64,000 bases of DNA. It comes from Sulfurospirillum sp. UBA6810. GTDB lineage: Bacteria; Campylobacterota; Campylobacteria; Campylobacterales; Sulfurospirillaceae. This document shows positions 25,144 to 33,858 of the stretch, one piece after another (position 1 is the stretch's first letter; the number at the start of each line of letters is the position of its first letter). The stretch lies in the NCBI GenBank assembly GCA_002469305.1, contig DKEY01000016.1:110803-174802 (forward strand), in the 5' to 3' direction. The notes under the pieces were generated by a model. It was not told where the DNA came from. It made no database searches and saw only the letters and a list, made by a program, of their open reading frames with translations. Both the position numbers and the translations under genes were made by a program.

Positions 25144-26346
25144 ATGATTTTGAATACTCTTGATAAAATAGCCAGCTCTGTTGGTGTTCATAGAGATACA
25201 ATGAAAAAGTATGCTAAGTATCTTCCTGTTTTTGGCCACAAAAGTAAAAGACAGAGTTACATTACTACTGATAAGCTTTTGGACTTTATAACAAAGAGAG
25301 TAAAAGAAGAGGGTGTTAAAAAGAGCTTACCTCTTTATTCTATAAAAGATGCTATAGAAATTTGCGGAGAAGAGCTATTTGCTTCTACTAACCTTTATGA
25401 AAAAAAGACTCAAAAGGCAATTACAGTTGCTTTCAATAACTTAAAGGGAGGTGTTGCTAAAACAACAACTGTTGCAAACCTCGGCGCTGTTCTTGCAAGC
25501 CTTAATCAGAAAGTGCTTTTAGTGGATATGGATATGCAAAACCAGCTCTCTACATACTTTGATAATAGTACAGGGATAGATTTAGCTGATGATGATGATA
25601 CTAGAACTATTGAGGAACTCGAAAAAACATTTGCAGAGTATAGTGATGAAGATATTGATAGTATATGTAGTATGGTTGCGACAGAGAAGTTTGCAAAAAA
25701 ATCTTTACTCAATGTAATAGAGGATTTTAAAGACACAAATGAAGTAAATCTTGATTTAGTAGATGAAATCATACATACTGCGGATGTTGGAAATGGATAT
25801 ACAGTTGATATCTTACCTTCGGAGTGGAAGTTAGGAAGAGGCTTTGAAGATATAAAAGGTTTGATGAATGTCGCTATTTTACTTAGAAAAATTTTAGCAA
25901 GAGCAAGAGAAAAATATGACTTTATCTTGATTGATACTTCTCCTGCAAATATATTTGCAATTCAGCTTTCATTTTTTGCAAGTGATTATATAACTTTAGT
26001 ATCAACTCCAGATCAAAAAGCTTTTCAAAGTTTTTTCAACGTATTAAAAGAATTTGATATCACAAAAAAAGTTGCTAGTGAAATAAATATAAATATAAGG
26101 TTAGACTCTTTAATTCTTTCACGTACAAAAAGAACAAAATCTCAAGTCTTTTGGAGTTCTCTGTATGAATATACTAGAAAAAAGAGAAATTTGAATTTAT
26201 ATACAATGCCAGAAAAAGCAATATTATCTGATACGGATACAAAAAATATTGCACTTATCGCACACAACATAGATAAAGAGGGTGCATTTGATACTATTGA
26301 TGGTCTTATAGCATACGCTATTGATTTGATAAATAGAGGAGAATAA
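25144..26346 (+). CDS. parA: ParA-type partition ATPase with N-terminal HTH
   Basis: The product has 400 residues. An N-terminal helix-turn-helix region (about 1-60, LDKIASSVGVHRDTMKKYAK) makes this a long, type Ia-like ParA that probably represses its own operon. The deviant Walker A motif KGGVAKTTT lies at 101-109, LVDMDMQNQLS follows, and YDFILIDTSPA is the Walker B strand. ParA binds ATP and nucleoid DNA and moves the ParB-parS complex to segregate plasmid copies. parB follows after 2 nt. It lies beside the iteron origin, as usual for plasmids. Confidence 0.93.
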   Translation: MILNTLDKIASSVGVHRDTMKKYAKYLPVFGHKSKRQSYITTDKLLDFITKRVKEEGVKKSLPLYSIKDAIEICGEELFASTNLYEKKTQKAITVAFNNLKGGVAKTTTVANLGAVLASLNQKVLLVDMDMQNQLSTYFDNSTGIDLADDDDTRTIEELEKTFAEYSDEDIDSICSMVATEKFAKKSLLNVIEDFKDTNEVNLDLVDEIIHTADVGNGYTVDILPSEWKLGRGFEDIKGLMNVAILLRKILARAREKYDFILIDTSPANIFAIQLSFFASDYITLVSTPDQKAFQSFFNVLKEFDITKKVASEININIRLDSLILSRTKRTKSQVFWSSLYEYTRKKRNLNLYTMPEKAILSDTDTKNIALIAHNIDKEGAFDTIDGLIAYAIDLINRGE

Positions 26347-26348
26347 TT

Positions 26349-27446
26349 GTGGAAAACATAAATATTAAAGCAAGAATAGAAGAACTAGAAACAAAACTCA
26401 AAGAGAAAGGCAAACTATCGTTAAAAGAGAAAGGTGAGCTTAGTAGTTTAAAAAGTAAAAGTACAAAAAATTCTGTTTCCGCAGGAAACAACGAAAAATC
26501 TGAAGAAGAGAGTTCTATCTTGGCTCTTAAGAGTGGAAATAAAGTAAAATCGGTGATTTTGAATATTTATGATATAAAGCCTAACCCATATCAGCCAAGA
26601 AAGCATTTAACTCAAAAAGAGATAGATGATCAAGCGGAAACAATAAGAGCACTAGGTTTAATTGAGAAGATAATTGTTTGTAAAATTGGAGATGACTACT
26701 CTTTGCTTGCTGGACAAAAAAGATTAGAAGGTCTTAAAAAATTAAATAAAGAGGAAGAAGAGAGAGGCTTAGAAAAGTATGAGATGAAATGGCTCAGTAT
26801 TGATGTTGATGTCAGAGAAGATATTGATGGTAATGATCCAATTTCTATTAGAAAAGTTTCTTTAGCTGAAAACTTAGGGCGTACTAACCCATTGGTTGTT
26901 GATACAGCTATAGCAATTTCAGAGTTATATTCTGATTTAAAAAAAGAAAATGAAAATATCACGCAAAGAGATTTTGCGGAGATAATAGGAAAAGAGTTAG
27001 GAATTGGCTCAACTGTTGGAACCATCAATAAATATTTAAAGATAGCTTCTCTGGAAAAAGAGATAATAAACGCTATTGTTGAAAAAAACATAAATAGTAT
27101 ATCTATCTTATATCAGATTGCAAAAAGTGAAAAAAGTACAGAAGAGAAATTGAAAGAGTTGCAATATGTAGAGGAGGGTAAGTCTTTAAAAGATTTTGAG
27201 GCTGAAAACAAGTCAGAAAAAGAGGGTTTTAGTGATGTTTCCGCAGGAAACAAGCAAGAACCTGAGGAAGAGGGTGAAGAGAGTGTTTCCGCAGGAAACA
27301 AGGAAATTTATATAGATGCAAAATTTTTATCAAAGCATTTATCTTCAATAAACAAGTGTTCTTCCCAAACTGAGGCTAGAGAAAAAGCCCAAGTTGTTGT
27401 TGATTATTTACTAAAGTTCATAGCAAATCAAGCCAAAGAAAGCTAA
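26349..27446 (+). CDS. parB: ParB-type partition protein; gene carries three parS-like sites
   Basis: The product has 365 residues and starts with GTG. The ParB/Srx-like domain contains NPYQPRK (near 78) and YSLLAGQKRLEGLKKL; the usual GERR is GQKR here. An HTH region follows (ITQRDFAEIIGKELGIGSTVGTINKYLKI, about 195-230). The C-terminal part is charged, for dimerisation. ParB loads on parS and spreads as a CTP-dependent clamp in known relatives. Three GTTTCCGCAGGAAAC palindromes lie within the gene, adding VSAGN near residues 43, 297 and 313 in poorly conserved linkers, which suggests ParB binds inside its own gene. Confidence 0.92.
   Translation: MENINIKARIEELETKLKEKGKLSLKEKGELSSLKSKSTKNSVSAGNNEKSEEESSILALKSGNKVKSVILNIYDIKPNPYQPRKHLTQKEIDDQAETIRALGLIEKIIVCKIGDDYSLLAGQKRLEGLKKLNKEEEERGLEKYEMKWLSIDVDVREDIDGNDPISIRKVSLAENLGRTNPLVVDTAIAISELYSDLKKENENITQRDFAEIIGKELGIGSTVGTINKYLKIASLEKEIINAIVEKNINSISILYQIAKSEKSTEEKLKELQYVEEGKSLKDFEAENKSEKEGFSDVSAGNKQEPEEEGEESVSAGNKEIYIDAKFLSKHLSSINKCSSQTEAREKAQVVVDYLLKFIANQAKES
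26475..26489 (+). repeat. parS-like palindrome, copy 5 (in parB, N-terminal linker)
   Basis: GTTTCCGCAGGAAAC read as Val-Ser-Ala-Gly-Asn, with T/A flanks. Confidence 0.65.
27237..27251 (+). repeat. parS-like palindrome, copy 6 (in parB, C-terminal linker)
   Basis: GTTTCCGCAGGAAAC read as Val-Ser-Ala-Gly-Asn, 48 bp from copy 7. Confidence 0.65.
27285..27299 (+). repeat. parS-like palindrome, copy 7 (in parB, C-terminal linker)
   Basis: GTTTCCGCAGGAAAC read as Val-Ser-Ala-Gly-Asn. The segment around copies 6 and 7 (EEEGEESVSAGNKE) looks like a local duplication in an acidic linker. Confidence 0.65.
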
Positions 27447-27470
27447 CATCTAAAGGTTACAAGGGGAAAA

Positions 27471-28049
27471 ATGAAAAATGTTAAGCAAAAAATGCAAGAA
27501 GTTATTTGTTGCGCGATAGATGCAGAAGAACTTGCAGAAGCAATAATGAAAATCGTTAAAGATGTTAAAGGAGATAACTCGTGGCTATCAATGATGACAG
27601 AGGCTTTTCTATTAAGTACTTTACCAGCTCTTGTTTTAATGAGAGATTTAAAGATAGTGATTAATCCAGCGGAACTTGCAAGCGTAAGCACATTTAAAGA
27701 TTTAGAAGCAAAAGAGAAGTTTGAGTTTAACATTACTTCCTTGCTTAAATATCTCAATTTTCAAGCTGCTATTGATTTATACTATATGATGAATAGACTC
27801 TATAAAGATGATGAGTTTATCCGAGCAATCAAAACACATGATAGCTATTCGGCTTTAAAAGAAGATAGAGTTTCAGATGTAATAACTGGGAGATTGGGTA
27901 GAAATCTTGTGATACATGGTATTGATGTAGTAAATGAGACTAATATCAACTATGCAAAATTGCCACCAGATATTAAAAAGAACCATCCAAAGGCTACAGA
28001 GGATTTAATTAAAATATTGAAAGAAATTGAAGTGAGTCAGAAAGGATAA
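27471..28049 (+). CDS. Helical protein of the partition operon, unknown
   Basis: The 192-residue product is mainly helical with a hydrophobic segment (MMTEAFLLSTLPALVLM, about 43-60) and no signal peptide. It follows parB by 24 nt with an AAGGGG ribosome site and precedes the DnaB-like gene, so it probably supports replication or maintenance. No family was recognised. Confidence 0.6.
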   Translation: MKNVKQKMQEVICCAIDAEELAEAIMKIVKDVKGDNSWLSMMTEAFLLSTLPALVLMRDLKIVINPAELASVSTFKDLEAKEKFEFNITSLLKYLNFQAAIDLYYMMNRLYKDDEFIRAIKTHDSYSALKEDRVSDVITGRLGRNLVIHGIDVVNETNINYAKLPPDIKKNHPKATEDLIKILKEIEVSQKG

Positions 28050-28052
28050 GAT

Positions 28053-28334
28053 ATGTATAAAACTTTAATAGGCTTTTTACTTGTAACTGTGGGAATTGCA
28101 GGAGATAAATATTCCGATAGTGAATTTATGGAAGAACTTAATATCCGAGCAGAGTCTACCATAAGTGTTGTTCAAATGGGTATCAATTTTGAGAATAAAG
28201 ACTATAAAGAGCTTTGTCCTCAAATTGGGAAAAATAATATAATGGGCATAAGAGATAAGTTTACTCATGCCCAAGATGCAGTTGCATTAGAACTTATTGT
28301 AGATAAGTGTTTCAATCATTTTAATAAGCAATGA
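28053..28334 (+). CDS. Small protein between partition genes and helicase, unknown
   Basis: The 93-residue product has a hydrophobic N-terminus (MYKTLIGFLLVTVGIAG) that may be a signal peptide or anchor, and two cysteines (ELCPQIG, DKCFNHF). The gene overlaps the DnaB-like start. It contains a near-exact inverted iteron at 28212-28234. Confidence 0.5.
   Translation: MYKTLIGFLLVTVGIAGDKYSDSEFMEELNIRAESTISVVQMGINFENKDYKELCPQIGKNNIMGIRDKFTHAQDAVALELIVDKCFNHFNKQ
28212..28234 (-). repeat. Lone inverted iteron inside a gene
   Basis: The minus strand reads TTTTTCCCAATTTGAGGAC, one mismatch from the iteron TTTTTCCCAAATTGAGGAC seen in array 1. It is ~3.2 kb from the arrays and in opposite orientation. 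Confidence 0.5.
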
Positions 28335-29764
28335 TGATGAATACATTACATAACATAAATATTGAGCGTTCAGTTCTAAGCTCTATTCTTTTTAACCCTG
28401 TAGAGTATGAGGGTGTGTCTGAAGTATTGACTCCTGAAGATTTTTACCTTCCTGCTCATAAATACATATTTGAAGCCATGAGAGAATGTGAACGTGAAGA
28501 CTTACCTATAGATGAAGAATTTATAAAGAAAAAGCTTGTTGCAAGTAAAAGATTTGACGAAGATGCAATGCTTGAAATTTTATCAACGAACCCACTCCCA
28601 TCTACAAAAGCTTATATTGAAGAGATAAAAGAGAAGAAGATAAAAAGAGAACTTATAAAGTTGACAGGAAAGATAAAAGAGGTTGTTATAGAAAAAGATT
28701 TACCATCGAATGAAGTGGTTGATATAGTGCAACAATCAATTTATGAAATCAGTTCAGAGTCAAGCACAAATGATTTTATGTACTCTTCCGAAGCTGTAGA
28801 TATTGCAGTCGGACATATAGCCAAATTAAAGCAACTAGGTGGTTTAAGCGTAGTGGGGCTAGATACAGGATATAAAAAATTAAACGAAACAACAACAGGC
28901 TTATGTAATGGAGATTTGATTATTCTTGCAGCAAGACCTGGAATGGGTAAAACAAGTCTTGCTTTAAATATCGCTTCTAAAAATCTTAGTGCAGGAAAGG
29001 GTGTAGTTATATATTCTTTAGAAATGCCTGTAGAACAACTAATAAATAGGATATTGAGCATAAGGACATCTATCTCTCTGTTAAAAATAAAGACAGGACA
29101 ATTAGATGATGATGAGTGGAAAAGAGTACTTGCTGCATCTAATCAGCTTGGAAAAGAGAAGCTCTTTATCTACTTGAAAAAAGAGGCAAGTATTCAACAA
29201 ATAAGGTCAAAGTTAAGAAAGTTAAAAACAAAACATCCTGAGATTGCATTATGTGTGATAGATTATTTACAGTTAATGACAAGTGCTACAAGCAAAGATA
29301 GACACCTTGAAGTTAGTGATATGTCACGAGGATTAAAGCTACTAGCAGGGGAGTTAAATATCCCAATCGTAGCCCTTTCTCAATTAAATAGAGCTTTAGA
29401 ACTTAGAAAAGATAAAAGACCTATGCTAAGTGATTTAAGAGAATCTGGTTCCATCGAGCAAGATGCAGACATCATCATGTTTGTATATAGAGAAGATGTT
29501 TATAGACAAGAGGAAGAAAAAGAGAAAAAAGCAAAAGCAAGAAGTGAGGGAAAAGAGTATGTTCCCACATATATTGAGAAGCCTGAAGAAGAAGGGGAAA
29601 TAATTGTAGGGAAAAACAGAAATGGCCCACTTGGCGCAGTCAAAGTGTTTTTTAGAAAAGTTTGTGCAAGCTTTATAGATGGTGGCATTCCTATAGAAAT
29701 TCTATATAATGAGGAAAACATTAGTAGAGAGCAGGGAACAATCACTATACCATACAAAGATTAA
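28331..29764 (+). CDS. dnaB: Replicative DNA helicase, DnaB family (plasmid-borne)
   Basis: The product has 477 residues. The N-terminal DnaB domain reads ERSVLSSILFNPVEYEGV. The RecA-like core has Walker A ARPGMGKTS near residue 205, YSLEMPVEQL (H1a-like), Walker B LCVIDYLQLM, and SQLNRALELRKDKRPMLSDL with the DnaB arginine-finger region. DnaB unwinds the fork in 5'-3' direction as a hexamer. The plasmid copy presumably makes replication less dependent on the host. The start (several ATGs, 28331-28337) overlaps the previous stop. Confidence 0.92.
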   Translation: MMMNTLHNINIERSVLSSILFNPVEYEGVSEVLTPEDFYLPAHKYIFEAMRECEREDLPIDEEFIKKKLVASKRFDEDAMLEILSTNPLPSTKAYIEEIKEKKIKRELIKLTGKIKEVVIEKDLPSNEVVDIVQQSIYEISSESSTNDFMYSSEAVDIAVGHIAKLKQLGGLSVVGLDTGYKKLNETTTGLCNGDLIILAARPGMGKTSLALNIASKNLSAGKGVVIYSLEMPVEQLINRILSIRTSISLLKIKTGQLDDDEWKRVLAASNQLGKEKLFIYLKKEASIQQIRSKLRKLKTKHPEIALCVIDYLQLMTSATSKDRHLEVSDMSRGLKLLAGELNIPIVALSQLNRALELRKDKRPMLSDLRESGSIEQDADIIMFVYREDVYRQEEEKEKKAKARSEGKEYVPTYIEKPEEEGEIIVGKNRNGPLGAVKVFFRKVCASFIDGGIPIEILYNEENISREQGTITIPYKD

Positions 29765-29785
29765 TCCTCAATTTGGGAAAAAGGA
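29764..29785 (-). repeat. Lone inverted iteron after the helicase gene
   Basis: The minus strand reads TTTTTCCCAAATTGAGGAT, identical to an array-1 unit over 19 nt. It lies immediately upstream of the ATG at 29791. Confidence 0.6.
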
Positions 29786-29790
29786 AAACA

Positions 29791-30246
29791 ATGAATATAA
29801 AAAAATTACAAAAAGAGATTAGCATAGCTAAAAAAGGATGGAGAGATATACTTAAAAATGCGTTAATTGTGACAATGATAATCACAATGGGTAGTTTCTA
29901 TTATTTAGAAATGGTTTCTTCTTATACAATACAAGGGTTAGAACTTTTTTGGATATTCTTCGGTGCTCTAGTAGTCTCTTTTATATACTACTACTCACGT
30001 TCGATGAAGGCATATACACTCATCGGCAAAATCTTGGAAGATGAGTACTTTCATGCAGGGCAACTTGAAGATTTGAAAACTATAGTTAATAGGGCAATTA
30101 CAGAGTATGGATTCACAGACAATGAGTTTGATGTATTTGTCAAAGGAGAACTGAAAAAAGCCACCAAACAAAGAGAAGAAGATAAAGCAAAGAAAGAGAA
30201 AGAAAAGGATGCTGTCTTAGAAGAGGCAAGAAAGCATCTAAAATAA
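29791..30246 (+). CDS. Small two-helix membrane protein, unknown
   Basis: The product has 151 residues with membrane helices at about 22-45 and 50-68 and a charged, helical cytoplasmic C-terminus rich in KEKEK. The ATG at 29791 follows AAGGAAAACA, so it is preferred over a TTG 18 nt earlier. It is the last gene of the rep-par-dnaB operon, and an inverted iteron overlaps its leader. No function could be assigned. Confidence 0.55.
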   Translation: MNIKKLQKEISIAKKGWRDILKNALIVTMIITMGSFYYLEMVSSYTIQGLELFWIFFGALVVSFIYYYSRSMKAYTLIGKILEDEYFHAGQLEDLKTIVNRAITEYGFTDNEFDVFVKGELKKATKQREEDKAKKEKEKDAVLEEARKHLK

Positions 30247-30248
30247 AA

Positions 30249-30277
30249 TTAAGTTAAATTTAATTATATATTTATTA
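30249..30277 (+). promoter_or_regulatory. Bipartite regulon motif, copy 5 (VirB4-like operon)
   Basis: TTAAG, 7 nt, then TAATTATATATTTATTA on the plus strand. It lies 75 nt upstream of the ATG at 30353, the longest spacing of the six. Confidence 0.7.
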
Positions 30278-30352
30278 CTATTGTTTAAAATTCAAAGAGG
30301 CTAAAATACTTATTAAAAGCCTCTTTTTTAAATATTATTTTAAAGTGATAGT

Positions 30353-32698
30353 ATGAAAAACCCTATAAAGTTATCAAAATCTTTTCTTATTGAACCTCTC
30401 AAATTTTACTACAATATTTTAACAAGTATGTTTTCTCTCAATGTTAAAGGTATTGGCGATGATGATTTTGCTGTATTGATAAATGAAAAAATTGATACTC
30501 TTTATGCTGTTGAAATTGCAGGAGCAGGGGAGAGGACTGATTTTTTACCAAAGCATGTTATCAACGCATTAATTGCAGATCACGCACATGATGAACTTGG
30601 AGAATTTGTATGGACAATTCTCAAAGATGAGCCTTTAAAAAAGAATTTGATTTTTACTCAGAGTAAAAAAATAGCTACAACAATAGCTTCCGCCATTCAA
30701 TCTAAAATTTTGACATTTGATGAAGTTATGCTTAGATTGTTGAGTTTGTATTTTAATAATGAATATGAGATTGATTGGATTAAACGAGAACTAAAAACAA
30801 AAATAGGGATAGATTTTGATAATGAATATGCTAACCCTATTAACACACTTAATGCTCTTATCCGAGAAAGAGCTATCAATAACTACTCTAAGATGAAATA
30901 TTACCAAGCAGTTTCATACAAAAGTGGGCTTGATGAAGATACTGAAAAGTTTAATATCTCTGCTTTTTTTAAAATCAATTTCAAAGGAGCTCTTTTTACC
31001 AGAGTTATCTTTTGTAAAGAGACGATAAAGAGCGAATTGATAAATCAAAGGCTCAATACAACAGGGCAACTTACAAATAGGGATAAGAACTGGATAGATG
31101 CACTTAAAAGTAGTGTGGATGGTAAACCAAGGGTAATGTTAAACACAGTACTGCAAGTATTTGATACTCCAGATGATACTGATGTCTCTAAGGCAGTAGA
31201 AGCAATAGCTAATTGTACGTTTGATACCTCCACTAAATATTTACGAACATTTAACAGTAAAACCCCTATCTTAAAAAGAAACAAAGCTTTTAGTAAAGTT
31301 GTAGATAAAAGCTTTTTATACAACTATATCTCTTATAACTCTAAGTTAGACTCTGATAAGCCCCATTGGTGTGGTTTATCTCAAAGTGATACCTTTGTGA
31401 ATTTTGGTTTTAAAAAAGCTACTGAACGTCACGAAATCCCAAAACAACATTTTACAATCCTAGGACCATCTGGTTGTGGTAAGACAAATGCTGCTAATAA
31501 CGGGTTCGCTCAGTTTTTAGGATTTGATTATAAAACAGGGAAAATGCACTATCCAGATGATACAGAACATGTTATTTTTGATATAAAAGACAGCTTTAAA
31601 AATGTGGTTGAATTGATACATAAGTATTATCCAGAGTATGTTAGTATGAATGATTTTGATAAAAATACATTTAGATATAACATTCTTGATTGTGAAGTAA
31701 AAAATATCAAAGGTAGAAAACAAGTAGTAGAAACTGATTTAGATTTTGCTAGTACTTTAGTTTCGATGGTTCTTGCAAGTAACGGAGATGTAGCAGAGTC
31801 GTTAAATACGGCTGAGAGTGAAGAGTTTAAGCAAGCAATTAAAGCACTATATACAGGAAAAGGGTTTACAAGTTTAACACTCTCTACTATCAGAAGTGAG
31901 TATCCTGATGAGTATAAAAAAATACGAGCTTTAGGATATGATGAGTTTATCCCCCTCTCTTCTATTAAAGAAAAAGAGTTTGAGAATTTTAGAAAACCTC
32001 TTTTACATAATGCTATTAATATTCTCAAACAGCGTAAAATAAATTATTCTCTCTCAAAAGAGGGTAAAAGAGAGGAAACTATTAGCTCTTTAATTCATAA
32101 GCTCCAAACAATTGATGCAATGGAAATATTCTCTAACTACTCAAAGTTAAACTTTGAAGATAAAAAAATTATATATTTCAGAACTGACTCGATTGTTGGT
32201 GGCAATGATTATGGATACTTAGTGTTTGCGATGCAATCTATTTTAGCCAAAAAGAAAAAAGCGAGTCAAAATAAAAAAAAGCTGGAGAATAAAAAACCAC
32301 CAGGGGTACAATATCGCCCCTTGATAATCTTTTGGTACGAAGAGGCAAGAAATACTTTTGAGAATAGGCTTTTTAGAGACAAGCAAGTTTTTGAAAGAAT
32401 TATATACGAGTGGAGAGGTTATGACATGGTGTGCGGTGCCATTACGCAAGAGGCTGAACATATTCCTCCTAATATCATTAAAGGATTTGAAATAAAAATT
32501 CTTTTGGTTACAGGAGAAGATGAAGAAGAGAGACAAAAGTTTTTAGATTATGCTTCGGAGCATTTAGGTATTGGTGCACAAAGAAGAAAAATCCTAGAAG
32601 AACTACCAAAATATACTATGGCGGTAATGTATGGTGATGGTATGTTTACAATGAGATTTCAAAATGATCAAGAATTTAGAGAATTAATAAATACATAA
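30353..32698 (+). CDS. VirB4/TraU (DotO/IcmB)-like secretion ATPase
   Basis: The product has 781 residues. The N-terminal ~350 residues form a strand-helix domain. The C-terminal ATPase core has Walker A GPSGCGKTN (near 375), HVIFDIKDSFKNVVEL after it, and a Walker B-like strand LIIFWYEEARNTF (near 660). The segment YDMVCGAITQEAEHIPPNII is a sensor-like strand typical of VirB4/TrwK ATPases. These power assembly of the type IV secretion channel. It heads the 30.3-35.6 kb operon behind regulon motif copy 5. No coupling protein (VirD4/TraG) gene of full length is in the window. Confidence 0.75.
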   Translation: MKNPIKLSKSFLIEPLKFYYNILTSMFSLNVKGIGDDDFAVLINEKIDTLYAVEIAGAGERTDFLPKHVINALIADHAHDELGEFVWTILKDEPLKKNLIFTQSKKIATTIASAIQSKILTFDEVMLRLLSLYFNNEYEIDWIKRELKTKIGIDFDNEYANPINTLNALIRERAINNYSKMKYYQAVSYKSGLDEDTEKFNISAFFKINFKGALFTRVIFCKETIKSELINQRLNTTGQLTNRDKNWIDALKSSVDGKPRVMLNTVLQVFDTPDDTDVSKAVEAIANCTFDTSTKYLRTFNSKTPILKRNKAFSKVVDKSFLYNYISYNSKLDSDKPHWCGLSQSDTFVNFGFKKATERHEIPKQHFTILGPSGCGKTNAANNGFAQFLGFDYKTGKMHYPDDTEHVIFDIKDSFKNVVELIHKYYPEYVSMNDFDKNTFRYNILDCEVKNIKGRKQVVETDLDFASTLVSMVLASNGDVAESLNTAESEEFKQAIKALYTGKGFTSLTLSTIRSEYPDEYKKIRALGYDEFIPLSSIKEKEFENFRKPLLHNAINILKQRKINYSLSKEGKREETISSLIHKLQTIDAMEIFSNYSKLNFEDKKIIYFRTDSIVGGNDYGYLVFAMQSILAKKKKASQNKKKLENKKPPGVQYRPLIIFWYEEARNTFENRLFRDKQVFERIIYEWRGYDMVCGAITQEAEHIPPNIIKGFEIKILLVTGEDEEERQKFLDYASEHLGIGAQRRKILEELPKYTMAVMYGDGMFTMRFQNDQEFRELINT

Positions 32699-32716
32699 TT
32701 TTATAAGGAGAATTTT

Positions 32717-32986
32717 ATGCTTGATTTGGAAAAAATCATAAGTATGCTTAATACACTCAAATTAAATAAGCAGAAACCGATGCACACGCATATACAAATA
32801 GAACTAGACTCATTAAAGTATCCTTGGCTTCAAGAGTACATGAAAACAAAAGACATTCAATCATATCCAGATATTGATATTGAAGATTTTAAGAAGTGGT
32901 TCGAAGATAAGTTAATAGAGCATGAAATAGAAAGCTTTATTACAGCAGGCAACGAAAAAATTTATTTACAAGAGGTATCAAGATGA
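32717..32986 (+). CDS. Small cytoplasmic protein after the VirB4-like ATPase, unknown
   Basis: The 89-residue product has no signal or membrane helix. Its segment KYPWLQEYMKTKDIQSYPDIDIEDFKKWFE resembles KDYMKFKGIQSLIEIDEDGLRKWI of the 186-residue protein at 57733. This suggests a shared small domain used both in the transfer operon and in the small-gene operon. It has a good ribosome site (AAGGAG). Confidence 0.55.
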   Translation: MLDLEKIISMLNTLKLNKQKPMHTHIQIELDSLKYPWLQEYMKTKDIQSYPDIDIEDFKKWFEDKLIEHEIESFITAGNEKIYLQEVSR

Positions 32987-33234
32987 GCAGAGGAAATCAA
33001 ATAGCCATCTCTTTTTTAGCTACATATGTGATTATGCTATGTTTATATGTTGGCTTTTATGGATTTGAATTTTTTGGAAAAAGTGTAGCTTTGATGTTTA
33101 AGAGTAGTAGTGTAGATTTCTATAGTATGGGTATAAAAACTACACTATGGTGTCTATTCATTTCACTTGCAGGTATAGCTGGGGTTCTTTTGTTAAATAA
33201 ACAAAATACTACAGGTCAAAATATCAAGGAGTAA
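32983..33234 (+). CDS. Small membrane protein with two helices, unknown
   Basis: The 83-residue product has hydrophobic helices at about 8-32 and 48-70. It overlaps both neighbours (ATGA junctions). Small two-helix proteins next to a VirB4-type ATPase often play VirB3-like or DotE-like roles; this is positional inference. Confidence 0.55.
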   Translation: MSRGNQIAISFLATYVIMLCLYVGFYGFEFFGKSVALMFKSSSVDFYSMGIKTTLWCLFISLAGIAGVLLLNKQNTTGQNIKE

Positions 33235-33593
33235 TGATGAGAGCCATATTCTTAATCCTTTGCTGTGCAAATTTTCTTTTTGCATGTTATGGTTGTATTG
33301 ATGCCCCAGCAGCTAAAGCAGGAGCGCAGATAATTATGAGAGCTTACGATGCAGGGGATATGATTGTGGCCAAAGAGATAGATGGCCTAATTGATAAAGT
33401 CAAATCTTCAATGAAAATAGAAGTAGACAACCATAAGAAACTAGTGGAATCAAGAGGCTTTCAGATAGACAGTATAGCCGAACTAAAAAGTTTGAGCTTT
33501 TATAAAAACAAAGAGAATGAAATTATCGCTATGGATAATAACGAGAGTGAAAATGAAAAAAATTCTATTACTGATAATCGCAATAAGTATTAA
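33234..33593 (+). CDS. Small exported protein 1 of 3, Cys-containing
   Basis: The 119-residue product has a signal peptide (FLILCCANFLFA) and a mature start CYGCIDAPAAKAGAQI. An Ala-rich helix is followed by a charged coiled coil. The two cysteines at the mature N-terminus may form a disulfide. It shares its layout with the next two genes. The start may be ATG 33234 or 33237. Confidence 0.55.
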   Translation: MMRAIFLILCCANFLFACYGCIDAPAAKAGAQIIMRAYDAGDMIVAKEIDGLIDKVKSSMKIEVDNHKKLVESRGFQIDSIAELKSLSFYKNKENEIIAMDNNESENEKNSITDNRNKY

Positions 33594-33858
33594 CGCACAC
33601 GCTTATTGTTATTATGTTTCATGTGCGCCATCTGTTATGGCAGCTACCGTAATGGCTTCTGGAAATTTAGAAAAGAGTTATTTGAAAATCTTTTATAAAT
33701 TGAATGAGTTAAAAGGCGAATATCAAAACTATGTTGAAGTGCTAAAAATAAATAACACAGGCTACGAAGAGAACAGAAAACTCAAAGCACAGTATTTGTT
33801 TTTATTGCAACAAATCAGCGCAAAACAAAATGAGATTATAGAGGTAAAAAGTAGATGA
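33553..33858 (+). CDS. Small exported protein 2 of 3
   Basis: The 101-residue product has a signal peptide (MKKILLLIIAISINAHA), then CYYVSCAPSVMAATVMASG and a coiled coil ending EIIEVKSR. ATG 33553 is chosen because the signal peptide begins there. The gene overlaps the previous one by 41 nt, so translation is coupled. The Cys pair followed by an Ala/Met helix parallels its neighbours. Confidence 0.55.
   Translation: MKKILLLIIAISINAHAYCYYVSCAPSVMAATVMASGNLEKSYLKIFYKLNELKGEYQNYVEVLKINNTGYEENRKLKAQYLFLLQQISAKQNEIIEVKSR

Noticed and set aside
29773..29790. Earlier TTG start for the 29791 membrane protein
   Set aside because: It would begin inside the inverted iteron with no ribosome site, whereas ATG 29791 has AAGGAAAACA upstream.
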